64,000 bases of DNA from Rhyacophila brunnea (lineage: Eukaryota > Arthropoda > Insecta > Trichoptera > Rhyacophilidae): the NCBI GenBank assembly GCA_022495005.1, contig JAGYXB010001414.1, positions 1,922,001-1,986,000 on the forward strand, in the 5' to 3' direction. The notes beneath the pieces were generated by a model. That model had not been told where the DNA came from. It was given only the letters and a program-made list of their open reading frames with translations, and did no database searches. Both the position numbers and the translations under genes were made by a program. This document shows positions 12,732 to 25,237 of the stretch, piece by piece; within the stretch, counting starts at the first letter, position 1, and each line of letters starts with the position of its first letter.

Positions 12732-12978
12732 ATGGTGGCCGATAGCCGAGTATTCCTCACGCCCGCTTAAGATGTCGTGGATTCCGGGTTCGAATCCCGG
12801 TTCAAGAAAATTCACATATCGTTTTTTCCATTTTTTGGACCATTTCATTTGGAACCATTTTCATTTTGGACCATTTTTGGATCATTTGGACCAGATTATC
12901 AACCTAATAGTTTGAGCAAGTGGTAACATCCACTTTTTGAAGGCCCATGTGATCTTCTTAGGATTAGACATGGTTTAA
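12732..12978 (+). mobile_element. SINE family A, opposite orientation
   Basis: The head has a B-box GGTTCGAATCC at 12787-12797 and a GATAGCCGAGT A-box-like segment. The body ends with GAGCAAGTGGTAACATCCAC, AGGCCCATGTGATCTTCTTA and GGATTAGACATGG, which match family A. Between head and body (12830-12895) is an expanded run of TTTGGACCATTT-like repeats not present in the other copies. It lies head-to-head with the copy at 12418-12649, about 80 bases apart. Confidence 0.68.
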
Positions 12979-13990
12979 AAAATGGTTGTAACTATGTCAA
13001 TAATAACGTAAATGTTTCAGTTTATTACAAGTGGTTGGTTCGTTTTTAAAACGGCCATACATGTAGTATTATGTAATAAGACAATTTCATCCAGTCGTAA
13101 CGAATGCAACTTTTGAGTATATTTTGTCAATTTAAAAATTCAGTAACCGAATAAAACAGAAAGTGACAAAACAGAACATGACAAAACAGAACAGTGACAG
13201 AATAATGACAAAACAAAACAGCCAGAGGAAAAATAAAATATTCGTTTTTGTGGAAAATACGCCGAATGGCCAACATGCAGTGATTACGTTATAAAATTTT
13301 ATATACTCTATATATAAATTAGAGTATTATTTCAAAATAACGGTTTTGTAAAAAATGTTTTGTAAAACAGTTGATGATTTCACTTAAAAATTTTAATATA
13401 TTAAATATTTATATATATTTCGTTTATAAACCTAAGTTTTATAAGTATTTAATTAAAAGGTAGATTCCATTAAAATGAATGTTTTATTTTTCCAGAAAAT
13501 TCACGGAAGGTTTTTAATTTAATTAACTTGTTTATTTTGATCCCCGATCCGAACACCCGATCCCCATAAAAAATAAATAAAATAATATAGTTTGAAAATA
13601 ACAGTTTCCAAGTTAAAATATTTGTTGAAACTACACAATTGTCAGACTATGTAAGCAGTAATGTATACATCGCCATCCTAGGACCAGACTGTAATATCTC
13701 AAATAAATATAGTTTCCAGTTAACTTTACATATTTTTATTCATTATATCATTCAATATTGAATCCTTTATCTAACAGTAGAAGTGTCATATATTAAAATT
13801 TATTTATTTAAAAATTATTCTGGAGTTATTTGCAAAAATATAGTATTTTAATGAAAATATGCGTAGGTAGTATACTATAGTGAAATACTTACTACAGTTC
13901 AGTCATGGCTCGAAACTTTTAGTTTTGATTTACTACATCTATAAGTAGTTTCGGGTATTTTGGTTTTTAGAATATCAAATTATTATCTCT
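12979..13990. other. AT-rich stretch with a short GACAAAACAGAAC repeat
   Basis: Near 13162-13225 the words GTGACAAAACAGAACA, TGACAAAACAGAACA and TGACAAAACAAAACA follow one another, a short imperfect tandem repeat. Nothing else is supported. Confidence 0.45.
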
Positions 13991-13997
13991 ACCTTTA

Positions 13998-14170
13998 CCA
14001 CGCTCTCGTAGCCAGTGCGTAAGATGCCGACCTTTTCTTCGGCGGCTACGTGTTCAATTTCCAGTGAGGTCACAATATATTTACGTGATTTTCTCAAAAC
14101 CTGGGTGTATATCTTCTATTACTACCTACACTAGTGTTTCACTATACTACTGTTGTCTATTGTAGTGTTA
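13998..14170 (+). mobile_element. SINE family C
   Basis: The head GTAGCCAGTGCGTAAGATGC is followed by a degenerate B-box (TGTTCAATTTCC) and then by GTGAGGTCACAATATATTT. The family body TCTTCTATTACTACC and GTGTTTCACTATACTACTG follows. The same order occurs at 40101, 42745 (minus), 30660 (minus) and 55376. Confidence 0.65.
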
Positions 14171-15480
14171 AGAATATTATATTTTATTAATATTATATTA
14201 TAATAATGTACATTATCAAAAACATTACTATACTCTAAGCTAAAATCTTTTATTTAAATAATATATCAAAACTATGGGTTTTCACATACTACAATCTGGT
14301 TCCAAGGTAGTGACATCATCGCCATAATAAGGATATTACTTTGACCATTGTTTTCTTGTTTTCTCTTGGAATATTTTTTGGGAGAATATTCGAACTTGTG
14401 TGTGTGATTTACTATTATAATATTTTTCAGTTAATTTAGTTTGAATATTGCATCAAAATATTTGTTATATTGATATATTATCCATACAATCGAGTAGAAT
14501 TAAACATGGATAGTAAAAACTAATGTCAATTCATAAAGAAATTCTGACAATTGTGGGAATTCCAAAAAAAAACATAGGAAGGGGTTGAGACAATATAATA
14601 TCTCGAAGCAATTTTTTCGAACGTTATCAAAGCATATGTATATAAAAAAATAGTATCGTTAAAATGGTGTATGTATAAAATCCAGTATGTACAGAGGTTA
14701 TGACACTTCTACGACGACCTCATCTCATTCCAGGGAACGCCAACTTTTTTTTCCCGGGATGCTTCCTGCGAATAACACCGCAAAACGACAACCATAAAAG
14801 ATAACTGGATCTCTCTTCACACAACAACTACCCACTTGCAATAGAAATTGATATAACTACAGCATTTAATATTAAACATTCAACTTACTATCTGTATGTA
14901 TACAGCATAATATACAGGTTAACTACTCTTTCGTTGTGTATAATTTATGTTTTATTACCAGACCAAGAAAAACTAAGCATTTTCTGCAATCGTGACACAA
15001 GTTTAGGCTAGGATTAATAGTTATCATCTGCTAGGTATATTGTATCTACAGTAATCTGTCAACCCTAACCCTGCGCACTCAGGCTGTACAATTAAGAAAT
15101 AGGCCGGCATTTGTATTATATGATTTCTTAAATCTTTTATATAATATTTTTGTTGACTAAATATATTCTTATTATAATTTTCCATTACTATTTTCATTCT
15201 GTTATAAATATTTAATAAAAATATTGACTTTCCAAGGGCAAGAATAGAGTTTTTAAGTGAAAATATATGTTGCGAAATCAACGTCATATCACCCAGCAAT
15301 ATAATATTGGTTGTATTATATTATGTACATTGAAACTGATCGAAATTGCGCTGTATGCGTCATAAATGTTGTAGAATATTGCTTTGTTTAAATTGAGAAA
15401 AACTATTATAATTCACTAGATTCAACATATAACGTTTGCCAAATAATAGTAAATAGTTTGAAAAAATGTTCTGAAACGTT
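14171..15480. other. AT-rich stretch, unassigned
   Basis: AT-rich with a CATTCCAGGGAACGCC... TTCCCGGGATGC segment near 14729-14763 of different composition. No frame with recognisable motifs and no clear repeat boundaries. Confidence 0.45.
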
Positions 15481-15542
15481 AATCTTTCAAAATATTGATA
15501 AAAAATTATAGATGTTTATTTGATTAACGTAATCACGAAGAG

Positions 15543-15551
15543 ACGTTTTAC
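15543..15551 (+). repeat. 9-bp target site duplication, left copy
   Basis: ACGTTTTAC, identical to 16208-16216. It borders the foldback element on its left side. Confidence 0.75.
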
Positions 15552-15561
15552 GGGTTTGGGT

Positions 15562-15743
15562 CGAAATCCCGAAGGCCGAAATCCCGAATGCTGAAATCCC
15601 GAATGGACGAAATCCCGAATGGCCAAAATCCCAAAAGCCTAAATCCCGAAAGCCGAAATCCCGAATACCGAAATCCCGAACGCTGAAATCCCGAATGGCT
15701 GAAATCCCGAATGGCCGAAATCCCGAAGGCCGAAATCCCGAAA
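15562..15743. repeat. Left tandem arm of the foldback element (12 units)
   Basis: The units differ mainly in their last 3-5 bases. Read outside to inside they run GGC, TGC, TGGA, TGGC, AAGC, AAGC, TAC, CGC, TGGC, TGGC, GGC, AAAAA. Confidence 0.8.
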
Positions 15744-15767
15744 AATAAAAAAAATACAAACATCAAT

Positions 15768-16006
15768 AATTGCGCAATTTTTACAAGAGAGACAAAAAGC
15801 CCATTTTTCTGGAAATATAAAAAAATAAAAATATAAAAACACCAAAAATAAATTACGCAATAGCAAATTGCGCAATTTTTAGCAGGAAGACAAAAGTCCA
15901 TTTTTTTTGCGGAAAATGGGTTTTGCAGATTGCGCAATTATCGATATATTCTTTTATATTTCCACAAAAAATGGTTTTTTGTCTCTTGTGAAAGAATTGC
16001 GCAATT
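15768..16006. repeat. Four copies of an ATTGCGCAAT palindrome in the foldback core
   Basis: AATTGCGCAATT occurs at 15768-15779, 15866-15877 and 15995-16006, and ATTGCGCAAT at 15929-15938. Since the core is itself an inverted repeat, outer and inner copies pair symmetrically. Confidence 0.75.
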
Positions 16007-16031
16007 ATTGATGTTTGTGTTTTTTTTATTT

Positions 16032-16200
16032 TTCGGGATTCCGGCCATTCGGAATTTCGGCCATTCGGGATTTCAGCGTTCGGGATATCGGTATTCGGGA
16101 TTTCGGCTTTCGGGATTTCGGCTTTCGGGATTTCGGCCATTCAGGATTTCGGCCATTCGGGATTTCAGCATTAGGGATTTCGGCCTTCGGGATTTCGTCC
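16032..16200. repeat. Right tandem arm of the foldback element (11 units)
   Basis: Inverted units of TTCGGGATTTCGG. Variant order mirrors the left arm unit by unit, apart from one extra unit at the inner end of the left arm. Confidence 0.8.
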
Positions 16201-16207
16201 GGCACCC

Positions 16208-16216
16208 ACGTTTTAC
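16208..16216 (+). repeat. 9-bp target site duplication, right copy
   Basis: ACGTTTTAC, identical to 15543-15551. The neighbouring bases on both sides differ, so the match is exactly nine bases. Confidence 0.75.
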
Positions 16217-16438
16217 ATGGCTGGGATTATGACGTGTTCTGGATGCCGTCAAATAGTGCGACACTTATTACCCTTGTGGCATAGCCTCAAGGATTTCGTC
16301 GTCGTGGCCGGCCCTCCCTCACCCTGCAGCTGTGTTACAAAAGCGATCTACGCGCTGCAGGTCTCGAAGTGCAGAAGGCGCAAGAGTTGGCGATGCCCCA
16401 ACGCTGAGTCATGACAGGATAAAGAAGAAGAAGAAGAT
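16217..16438 (+). mobile_element. Probable 3' end of a LINE with an (AAG)n tail
   Basis: CpG-rich relative to its surroundings. It contains TTACAAAAGCGATCTACG (16335-16352), close to CTACAACGGCGATCTACG in the LINE relic at 35129-35420. It ends GAGTCATGACAGGATAAAGA and an AAG repeat. An A-rich or AAG tail after balanced sequence is typical of insect LINE 3' ends. No coding domain is recognisable. Confidence 0.4.
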
Positions 16439-17858
16439 ATTTCAACCAGTATATTTCTCAAACAACCACCCCGCCATTTCTGGAAAGATAGAAATGGGAT
16501 AATGCATTATTTAAAGTAGTGTCATAAAGATGTAGAATATATTATATATCCGCATTTGTATTTAAATTACGTTGCTCCAAAAGGTTGGCCACGACCCCTT
16601 GAAACTCCTGAATCCGCCCATAGCCGGTCCAGACCCCCGACCCGTTATTACAATATGTAAAATATAATAATAAACAACGTTATCATTATTTATGCATTGT
16701 AATAAGCTTAAATAAGATTGAGTCTGATAAACTACTCTAATTTTCTGAATTAGCTCACTTTGTATATTCTTTCGTGGAAACAGTTAGCCTTTTTAAGCCT
16801 CCCTTAATCTAGTATTCCGGCTTAAATTGGCTTAGGGACATGGGGGTGTAATAACTCACAAATGTGCATTTATTATGCCAACCTCTCGGCTTAACCTCAA
16901 AGCATTTCATGAGAAACAGCCATTTGCATGCCCTTTAAAACTTTTTTTTAAATACACATACGTATCCAGAGAATTTTATTTTATTTCGTACTCTTTGTAT
17001 TCCTGTTCAGTGACCTGTGCATAATTTGGCATATGTGAATAATATTCCTAAAATATGATTATGTAAACATAACACAATTAATACATATATATTATACTTA
17101 TACTAAAGTTTATCAATTTACAATATTATTATTCTTTTAATAATATTATCATAACGTATATTACGATGACAATTAATAATAACACGCCCACTATGACCGA
17201 GCGGCTACTCAGACTTATTATATCGTTTCCAAACAAATTTACATGATGTTAATCAATGTATATTTGGACCCAGAGCATGGAACTAATAGTATATTATCTT
17301 TTTGAAAACAAAAATCTCTTTAGAAACCTCTTCGTACAGCGATCCAGATCCATAGAGGATTGTAGAGACAAATATATATATATATATATTTTTTTAAGTT
17401 GTTTGCACTAAGAAGGTATCTAAAATACCATGTCTATTTGGAAGAAACCCGTTTTTGGTCAATTTTAATAATAATTGTGGAATACGTAGAAATACAGTAT
17501 TACTAAACATAATTTATATATAGTATTATAATAGTACCTACACCGTATGGATGCACCAAATCAGCAGTGCCACGAGTTTTCCACTGACACAGACTGCGTA
17601 TAGCTGAAAGGGATGGAACCGAGCTGTGGCGAAAGCTGTCAGATGGTCAGAAGGCCGGATTATGATCCTCGGCCATGAGGTCCTGACGTAGAAGAACAAA
17701 TTTTAAGTATGCTCAACATAATAATGCAAAAAGTATGTGACATGGTGTATTATAATTAATTTGACAAAACATAACAGTCAATTTTTTTAAATTCATATTT
17801 CGCACAGTTTTTTTTATTAGATAACAATTTCATTATATCCCCATAGTATTGATATTTT
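16439..17858. other. AT-rich stretch with a possible RT relic near 17560-17700
   Basis: Around 17590-17690 a balanced-composition block translates as a short Glu/Arg/Trp-containing run (RDGTELWRKLSDGQ) like the tail of RTE/jockey proteins, followed by GTCCTGACGTAGAAGAAC. This is suggestive only. A (TA)n run lies at 17373-17390. Confidence 0.3.
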
Positions 17859-18096
17859 TCTTCTTTCAAACACGTCCGATCCTCATAGGAATATATGGGC
17901 CTCCACAGAGTGGAGGTTTGTATTAACAGATTTTATATGTACGAGAAATGGATGTCAGCCACTTGCTCAACCTATTAGGTCCATACTCTGACTCATACAC
18001 AAATTGAAAAACAATATGTGTACTTGTCAGACTCAGGATTCGAACCTGGTACGCTTGACACTATAGACCGGCGCTTAAGCCACGTGGCCATCGTGG
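17859..18096 (-). mobile_element. SINE family A
   Basis: The head (minus strand) has the B-box GGTTCGAATCC at 18036-18046 and an A-box-like GTGGCTTAAGC. The full family body follows, including TTGAGCAAGTGGCTGACATC and the CCTCCACTCTGTGGAGG hairpin. The tail is AAAGAAGAAAAA at 17859. Confidence 0.75.
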
Positions 18097-21000
18097 GTGG
18101 GATTGATATACACAGTCAAAAAAGTACCATAACAGCGCATGTTATATAATTTTTCATGCAATTTTATTTTTTCATTGTTATGGGGGATAGAAAATTAATT
18201 CTTTACTATCAGATGTATTTTTTATTTTTGTAGGTACTAACATAACATTGTGTCTTTTTCGTTGTCATTCCCTCATGGCTAACGATCGTGTCCACCTTGC
18301 AATTTTGTGAAAAATGCTCACAATCAGCTCCTTCACTTGGTCACTCGCTCTTCCTTTGCTTTGAATTTACTGGAGGCGCTCCAAAATCACAAGTCTCTAC
18401 TGGTTATCTAGTCCATGCCGAACATTATGTCAAAAAACTGCTGAATGCATCTGAAACATATTGTCGAGAGCCGTTTCTTTATCTGTAATTAAAACCTAAG
18501 TAAATACGTTAGCGGGTAGTTGATGACGTCAATATATTATTTTTTATTTATTAAAAGGATCCACCTTCTAATTAGGTATTGATTTTGCTCGTTGCAAGTA
18601 GTAGAAAAAAATCTTAAAGGGAGAGGAGAGATTTTAATAAATATATTTTAATTACTAATTCTCCATAATATGACGAAAATAATAATTATGACTCTGCTAC
18701 ATGCATAGTGAAAGTATTGATTTATAAAATGTTAATAATATTATTATATTACAAGATGTAGAAAAATGACAATATATGTATTGATTTTAATTAAGAGAGA
18801 AGAAATGTGTTCGCTTTATATAAATCCATTTATCGATTAATTATTTTCTTATCTGCAATGGTAGATAATATAATTAAATTGTTTCAGATAAGTTAACCCA
18901 GATGAAGCGATTAATCAAACAAGAAGTCACAATGTCGCAACTATCCAGTGCAGTTCTACCAAAACAAACATTTCGTAATTGGGTCATCGTTGATAAATGC
19001 CTGGAAAAGTCTATTGTGGTCGTGGGATGAACGAGATATACGCAAGTGAGTTATTGCTTCATAAATTAAATTTACTGTGCTAAACGACTTCAAAGATGTC
19101 ATCGAAATAATAATACCATTACGAAGGTTTTGTGGGGAAAATAGAGACCATATTCGAAAAATTTATAGTATAATCTCAGGTAAATTGTGCCGCGACGTTA
19201 ACCGATTTTTAATTCGACCTAAGTATAACAATATATAAAGCAAAAGGACTACACTCCATTACTAACATAGATACACGGCAAAATATGCCGTTATGTATAC
19301 TCCAAAAAGGTACCTACCTATTACCAATCTCAAGCAAAAAATACCTTATCAGTTTTTTACTTTCAATTCTCGCCGGCAGGAAGCATTTGAAATTATTTTG
19401 TTCATATTACACTATAAACTCTCGCCAGAAGGAAATGATTAAGATTATTTAGATTTTCATGGCAAATTCTTATCAAAAACAGACATGCAAATCTGTCCAA
19501 ATCACTCCCTCTTTTGTTGTATTCCAAAGTGGCAACTGTTATATTCTATTCTAACTTCTTAGTTCGTACTTAGTTAAAATTATTCAAAAAGTGGATTCAA
19601 ATAAGTATATCAATTTTATTATTCATTAATATCATTTTTAATACCCGCAAACCCATAAAAATGCAAATAAAAATAATTACACAGTTTCAAGTGAGTTTTC
19701 GATGTAGTATAATATTTTTTTTTATATAGTAGGTATTCATATAAGACACTTCATTGACTTAAATTAGACATTCTAACAAAGATACTTCCATCATTGTTTT
19801 ATGTAAAAATAACAACGTTATTTAATTTGAAGAATACACGTATTGACTGCTATGTATTTAAAAATGGCGAGTGGCCCTTTTGCTTATTAAATTAGTGGAA
19901 AGTGAAGTCATCATATACTATACTATAATTATATCAATAATAAGAGAATAGCAGTATGCCACAATACAATTTTGTTATAAAGTAAACAGGCAGAGTCTCT
20001 TTCAAATCTATTATCGTGGCGGAGTATTACTGCATTGAAGATTTCCTATAATTACCAAAATGGTCCCACTAAAAATTTTGAAAACCTCTGGCATATATTA
20101 ACACAATGCTTACGGGCCCTTTTAATTAATTTTGTAATTAACGTGTTAATTTGCATCTGAAAAGTAATTAGCAAAAACACAATTTTGTTAAGGTATGTAT
20201 ACCATTTTTTAATTAGATATAACCTAAATATAATAATAAAGTGAAGCTAAAAAACATCAACTATAGATTTCACAGTGTTGCTTGACATCTTGTAAAACCG
20301 AAAAAAACAAAAAGTTTCACGAACGTAAAAATATAAGTTAGTTATTTTATAATTTGACATCTGTTAAATATTTTGTCACACAATCCGTAGACGGAAAGAA
20401 ATATTGATGTTCGATTTGCAAGGTTACAGGCTATGCCGTGTGTTAACTAAACTGTATAAATTTTCTGCAACCACTTTGCTTTTAGATTAATTATTTCTAC
20501 CCCTTTTCCAGCGCTTTTAGTGTGCATATTTGTTAAATTCGCAAGCATTTTAAAATTTATTTAACTTTAATTTAACTGAATCATTAAATGTGTTGATATT
20601 GATAACTCTAAAACTTGAATTAGTTATACATTGGTGATATTATTATATTGATAACTATCAGAAAAAAACTCTTTTCATCTTCAATAAAACTAAAGCATTC
20701 ACATTATAATACAAACGTATATTATGCTTCCTGGCCTGTGAAAGGATATACCATATTACTTAGAATATGTAGATGAACGATCACAAAAAAATGAGTTGAA
20801 AATCATATAATCTAAATAACAGAATAACAAAACAGTTTTTTAACTGCCATCTTTCTTAATCCCCATATGTGGATTATTCATTTTTATGGCTACCAATTCA
20901 ATCATATTATAAATGTAAAGCATCGTGATGAAGTACTGTATTATTAAACCTTCATAATACTTAACAACCTCTTTGAATACGTCATCCAAAGCAGTATTTT

Positions 21001-23677
21001 AAATTTGTTTATTAAAAATACAAAATATAATCAGTATTAGTAGAAGAATCAGCTCTGCTGTGATGAGCAAACATTAAAAATGATGATTTCCTTCTCTAAA
21101 AAGAAATTTTATATGACGCTGAAAGGTGAAAGACACCATTAAACAAGAAGGCAACAATTCTATGAAATAACAAAAGAAAACAACATCAAATTGAAATTCA
21201 TAATAAATGAGAAAACTCCGAGGGAGAGCTTAGCAAAGCTCTTTGGCAAGATGAAACATTTAAATAAAAATTGCATAAAATAAATATTGATATTTTTAAA
21301 AATACATATTTGACTATTTTTGCTCAGGTTTTATGATTTCATTTCAATCGCATGCCTTCATTTGATATTTTGACCTTAATGATTATTTTGATTACCTATC
21401 TATTTTACAATCACGCTCACCAACCCACCAACCATCCTCATATTGATTTATAAGTTTACTCTATAAGAAAAACAAGCTGGGAACTCCTGATTTGATCTTG
21501 ATTGAACTTTCCCAAATCAGCTTAAACTCAATGGACGAATGTGATTGATACCAAATATAAGACGTATTGAAGACATTTGGTAGGTACATAGTTTGATTTG
21601 TAGCTGAAAGTGCTTATCGAGAAATTATTTGAGAAAACCATATCTGGTAGCATTAATGTTATTTTCCATTGTAAGCAATCTTAACCATTATTAAATATGG
21701 GTCCATGACGCAGCAAACGCCATGAGTCCAAACTTACTCATTTGTTTATCAGCGAAAAATACTTATAATGACTATGAAAGCATTTAACACGTACTTTAAA
21801 ATATCATTTGCAAAAACTCTATAGTGAATGGTTATTGAACATTTTTGAAATTAATCTTGAGTTCTTATAAAAATATTTAAAGCAATGACATTTAATTTTG
21901 TTAGTTATTTAAAAAAAAAGTTCCGTCTTCATGACACCTTCAATTGGATGTAGTTATGTAGTCACAATATTTTTCAATAAAAACATAATGCAAATCAATA
22001 TCATACGTTTGTATTATTTACGTCTAATGCATTATTATGATAGCTTAATAGAATATTATGTTACTTATAGAAGTAAATGGAAAATTATCGTTCAGTAAAG
22101 AGTCTGTTTTCGTCACTATCATAAATGTATACCTACCGACTTTATATTATATTTTATGCTAAACGGTATTTTATTATGAATGATTTTTGCTTATCAGCTT
22201 AATTTATAAGATTTGGTTTTCTAAAAGCATTTTAATTATCGTATCTGTAGTTGACAAACTTTAAATTTATAGAAAACGCCGATTGATTTATCACAGCTTA
22301 AAACTTTTCGAGCGGATTCCATTTCCTTAAAGTATTTCATAGTACCTACCGATACAAGTTGTATTCTCAAACGTTGACTGATTATTAATATTAAATAATC
22401 TCACAGAAACAAATTGGCATAAAGCGCATTTGCGCGCCTGCATGGTATCTTCCAAAGTAACCTCTCAATGTGTCTAAAGTATAAAACAATTAACGAATGT
22501 GTGCTGTTGTGCTATGATATACATGCGAAACATGGATTCTTAATGTAAAAGAAAACGAAAGTCTACGAATAGCACAATGTGGCATGGACACTTGAATACT
22601 GGGCAATGCGAAAAGACCACAAAAGAAACCAATGAATGGTTACAGGACAATAACTTCCTGGATAAAAACTCCCCGAACCCCCCCGTTAATAAACTTCGTG
22701 TAAATAGCCCTAGGATATTAAATGATTGTATACAAACCCAAACAATTAACTCCCCCCAATTTAATATCAGTAGATTTTTTATATATGATTAAAAAGAATT
22801 ATTAAGTACGTACCGAAATAAATTTTTAACTGTCAGTTCATAAAGTTTTACGGTACTGTTCGGTTATACGGAATACAGCGGAAAACGCATTTTGAAAATA
22901 CCCGATATACAAGATTATTTATTAGTTTGGATTAGTTAAGGTTAGGTTTTACTACTGTGGCGCTGGTGTACTTAAAAATATTTTTTGACATAGTATAATA
23001 TTAAATAATACTTCGGTTAAGAATTCAATATTTTATAGAAAAAACCACCCCTATCTATTTCTAATATTACGTACATATTAGTAATTAGTATAATTATAAA
23101 TTTGTATTTATATTTTTCTATATCAAATAAATGTTCAATTTGTCAAATTCATATGAAAATAATTATTTATTTTATCAAATAAGCTTTTGTATCCATTATT
23201 TTATTTGTTGTCAATGAAATTTTATGGATCATAAATTTTCATTAAGAAATACTTCTTTATTATTGTCCAAACTTGCATATTATATTACATAGTAAGTTTG
23301 TTACTTCTTTTTTGTATTTTTCAACTATTTTTAATGCGGGCGATAAAATATTTCGAAAATTTTGGAAAAACATAATATTATTTAAGTACTAAATATAAAA
23401 AAGGTTTAATTACTAAAATCGACTGTGAAACGCTGTATTTAAGATAAAATATAGTAGGTATAGCTCTCTTCTCGGAATTGAAACAAGAGAGCAGGAAACT
23501 TAAGAAAGTTTTGAAACGATGATTTATTGTGCACTCACTGCTATGTTACTGCTCATTTTCCTTATTCTAATGGAAAAATAAAAGTAAACCTCTCATGGTT
23601 GCAGATAATAATTAATAAAATAAAAACTGCTATGTTTTTACCTACTTATTTCAAAAAAATAAAATCATATTAATCTA
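18097..23677. other. Long AT-rich stretch, unassigned
   Basis: About 5.6 kb without a supported element. Short frames at 18288-18488 (66 codons, several Cys) and 22577-22792 (71 codons, Asn-rich) have no motif I recognise. The block near 20727-20800 resembles one at 49800-49920 and is listed separately. Confidence 0.5.
20727..20800. repeat. Dispersed repeat, related to 49800-49920
   Basis: Both places contain TGTGAAAGGATATACCAT, followed by GAAT-GT-TAG-TGAACRATC and an A-run in the same order. In the copy near 49800 the two blocks are about 70 bases further apart. The type is unknown; a LINE fragment is possible. Confidence 0.4.
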
Positions 23678-23752
23678 TCTTCTTCTTCGACCATGTCCGA
23701 TCCTAATATTAATATCTTACGGGCCTCCACGGAATGAAGTCAAAATGGAGAT
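23678..23752 (-). mobile_element. SINE family A, 3' fragment
   Basis: Only the tail half is present: a TCTTCTTCTTCGACCATGTC start (read on plus), GGGCCTCCACGGAATGAAG, then a break. The tRNA head is missing. Confidence 0.5.
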
Positions 23753-24981
23753 TTTATTCTATTTTCAAAGCATGATCCTGGACATTCCTTAAACGTTGTC
23801 TTCTTTATATAAATCTATTTATATAATTTTGAAGCCTTATTATCCTTTATATTTATTTTAAACATTTGATGACTGCATAAAGTATTTTTATTACATAAAA
23901 TAGTATTCTTTTAAACCTCTCGCTCTAATGTTTTAGAATATAGTCATATTTCAGTACATAAATGTGCAGTGGTGTTAAGATTTTTTACATTTATTAATTT
24001 TTAAACGCATTTATAAAACCATCAGTATAATTTATGTCGACATTATTATAGTGAAATATTTACGATAAAAAATTATATTGATAATCTCTGTGATCCCAAA
24101 TTTGACAAGAATTAGGCATTTTATTATTCAAAAATGGGCAAGATTTACACATTTAAAGATACTTTTAAAGATATTGATTATAAGTTATGTCCTTGGCCAT
24201 TCAAATGTGATAAACATTTTAGGAATAATGTTTGCTTTATAGTAATTATTGATCTAAGAATAAGGTAGCTTTACCGATTGAGCCAACTACTTCTTAGAAA
24301 TTAACTAGTAATATAATATAAAGATGATACGGTTATTACATTCCGTTAATATTGACAACCGCATTTTGTGGTTTGAATAAAGGTACCTATTACATTGATT
24401 TCCAGCCGACGCCAGGATTTCTCCAAACCTTAGTCTTTATATACGTCATGCACTTCTTGCCCAGCGTTATGCAGAGTATTTGATGCACTAATAACATATT
24501 TGACGCCACAGGAAATGTGACAACTGTACGCCAGGAAAATTGGACTCCGTACTAATAATATTAAATATATTTTTAAAAAATGCCTATAAGTACCTAACGT
24601 ATATTTAATTTCGAATTGCGTGGGGTCCAGTTCTCCCGGTGCCAAATCATCTTAGACCCGACGCCACAACAGTCTTTATCGAAGGTATTCGACTAACTTG
24701 CAAGATTTTGCTGCCATCTATAAAAGTCCCGAAGCTGAATTATAGTAGTGACCCACCAAAGACACACCCAGCTTTAAAAACATGCATATTGTGACAACGC
24801 CGAAAATCGTACCTAGAATCCCCGGTTTACGAAGCCAATTCCTGATATCATAGCATACACCTTATATTAGGCCGTTTTAAAATGGTGTGTTACTGAGTAA
24901 ATGCTGAATTAATCAATTATTAAGATTTCTTCGTGATTCTTTCGTAAAATAATAAGTGAATTGAATTTTGATGATTTGATA
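23753..24981. other. AT-rich with a mixed block at 24400-24800
   Basis: The block at about 24400-24800 is more balanced and repeats GACGCCA-type words, but I could not assign it. No gene supported. Confidence 0.4.
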
Positions 24982-25237
24982 TTCTTCTTTTTCTTTCGAC
25001 CATGTCCGATCCTAAAAAGATCATAATATGGTTCTCCACAGAGTGGATGTTTGTATTAACAGATTTTGTTTTGACGAGAAATGGATGTGAGCCACTTGTT
25101 CAACTTATTAGGTCCATAATACCTACTCTGACTCATACGCAAATTGAAAAACGATATGTATACTTGCCAGACCCAGCATTCAAACCTGGTACCCATGACG
25201 CTATAGCCCGACACTTAAGCCGCGCGACCATCGTGGG
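24982..25237 (-). mobile_element. SINE family A
   Basis: It aligns along its whole length with the copy at 17859-18096. The B-box has decayed to GGTTTGAATGC (25176-25186). The body keeps TTGAACAAGTGGCTCACATC and a decayed version of the terminal hairpin. Confidence 0.72.

Larger units (their letters stand above)
15552..16207. mobile_element. Foldback (FB) / MULE-type non-autonomous element
   Basis: The 656-bp element is an imperfect palindrome with arms of about 270 bp. Each outer arm is a tandem run of 15-16 bp units built on CGAAATCCCGAA: 12 units at left (15562-15743) and 11 inverted units at right (16032-16200). The ends start with GGGT and finish with ACCC. Exact 9-bp direct repeats flank it. 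Long TIRs made of tandem units plus a 9-bp duplication are hallmarks of Drosophila FB elements, which are mobilised by MULE transposases. No transposase frame is present. The apparent frames of 60-130 codons on both strands are periodic translations of the repeats. Confidence 0.75.

Noticed and set aside
12589..12915. A 108-codon plus-strand frame running through the SINE pair
   Set aside because: It reads through two SINEs in opposite orientation. The apparent protein words are translations of the tRNA-like heads.
15487..16284. Several 60-130 codon frames rich in FGISAFGIS or RDFGIRDFG
   Set aside because: They are periodic translations of the 15-16 bp units of the foldback element, present on both strands.
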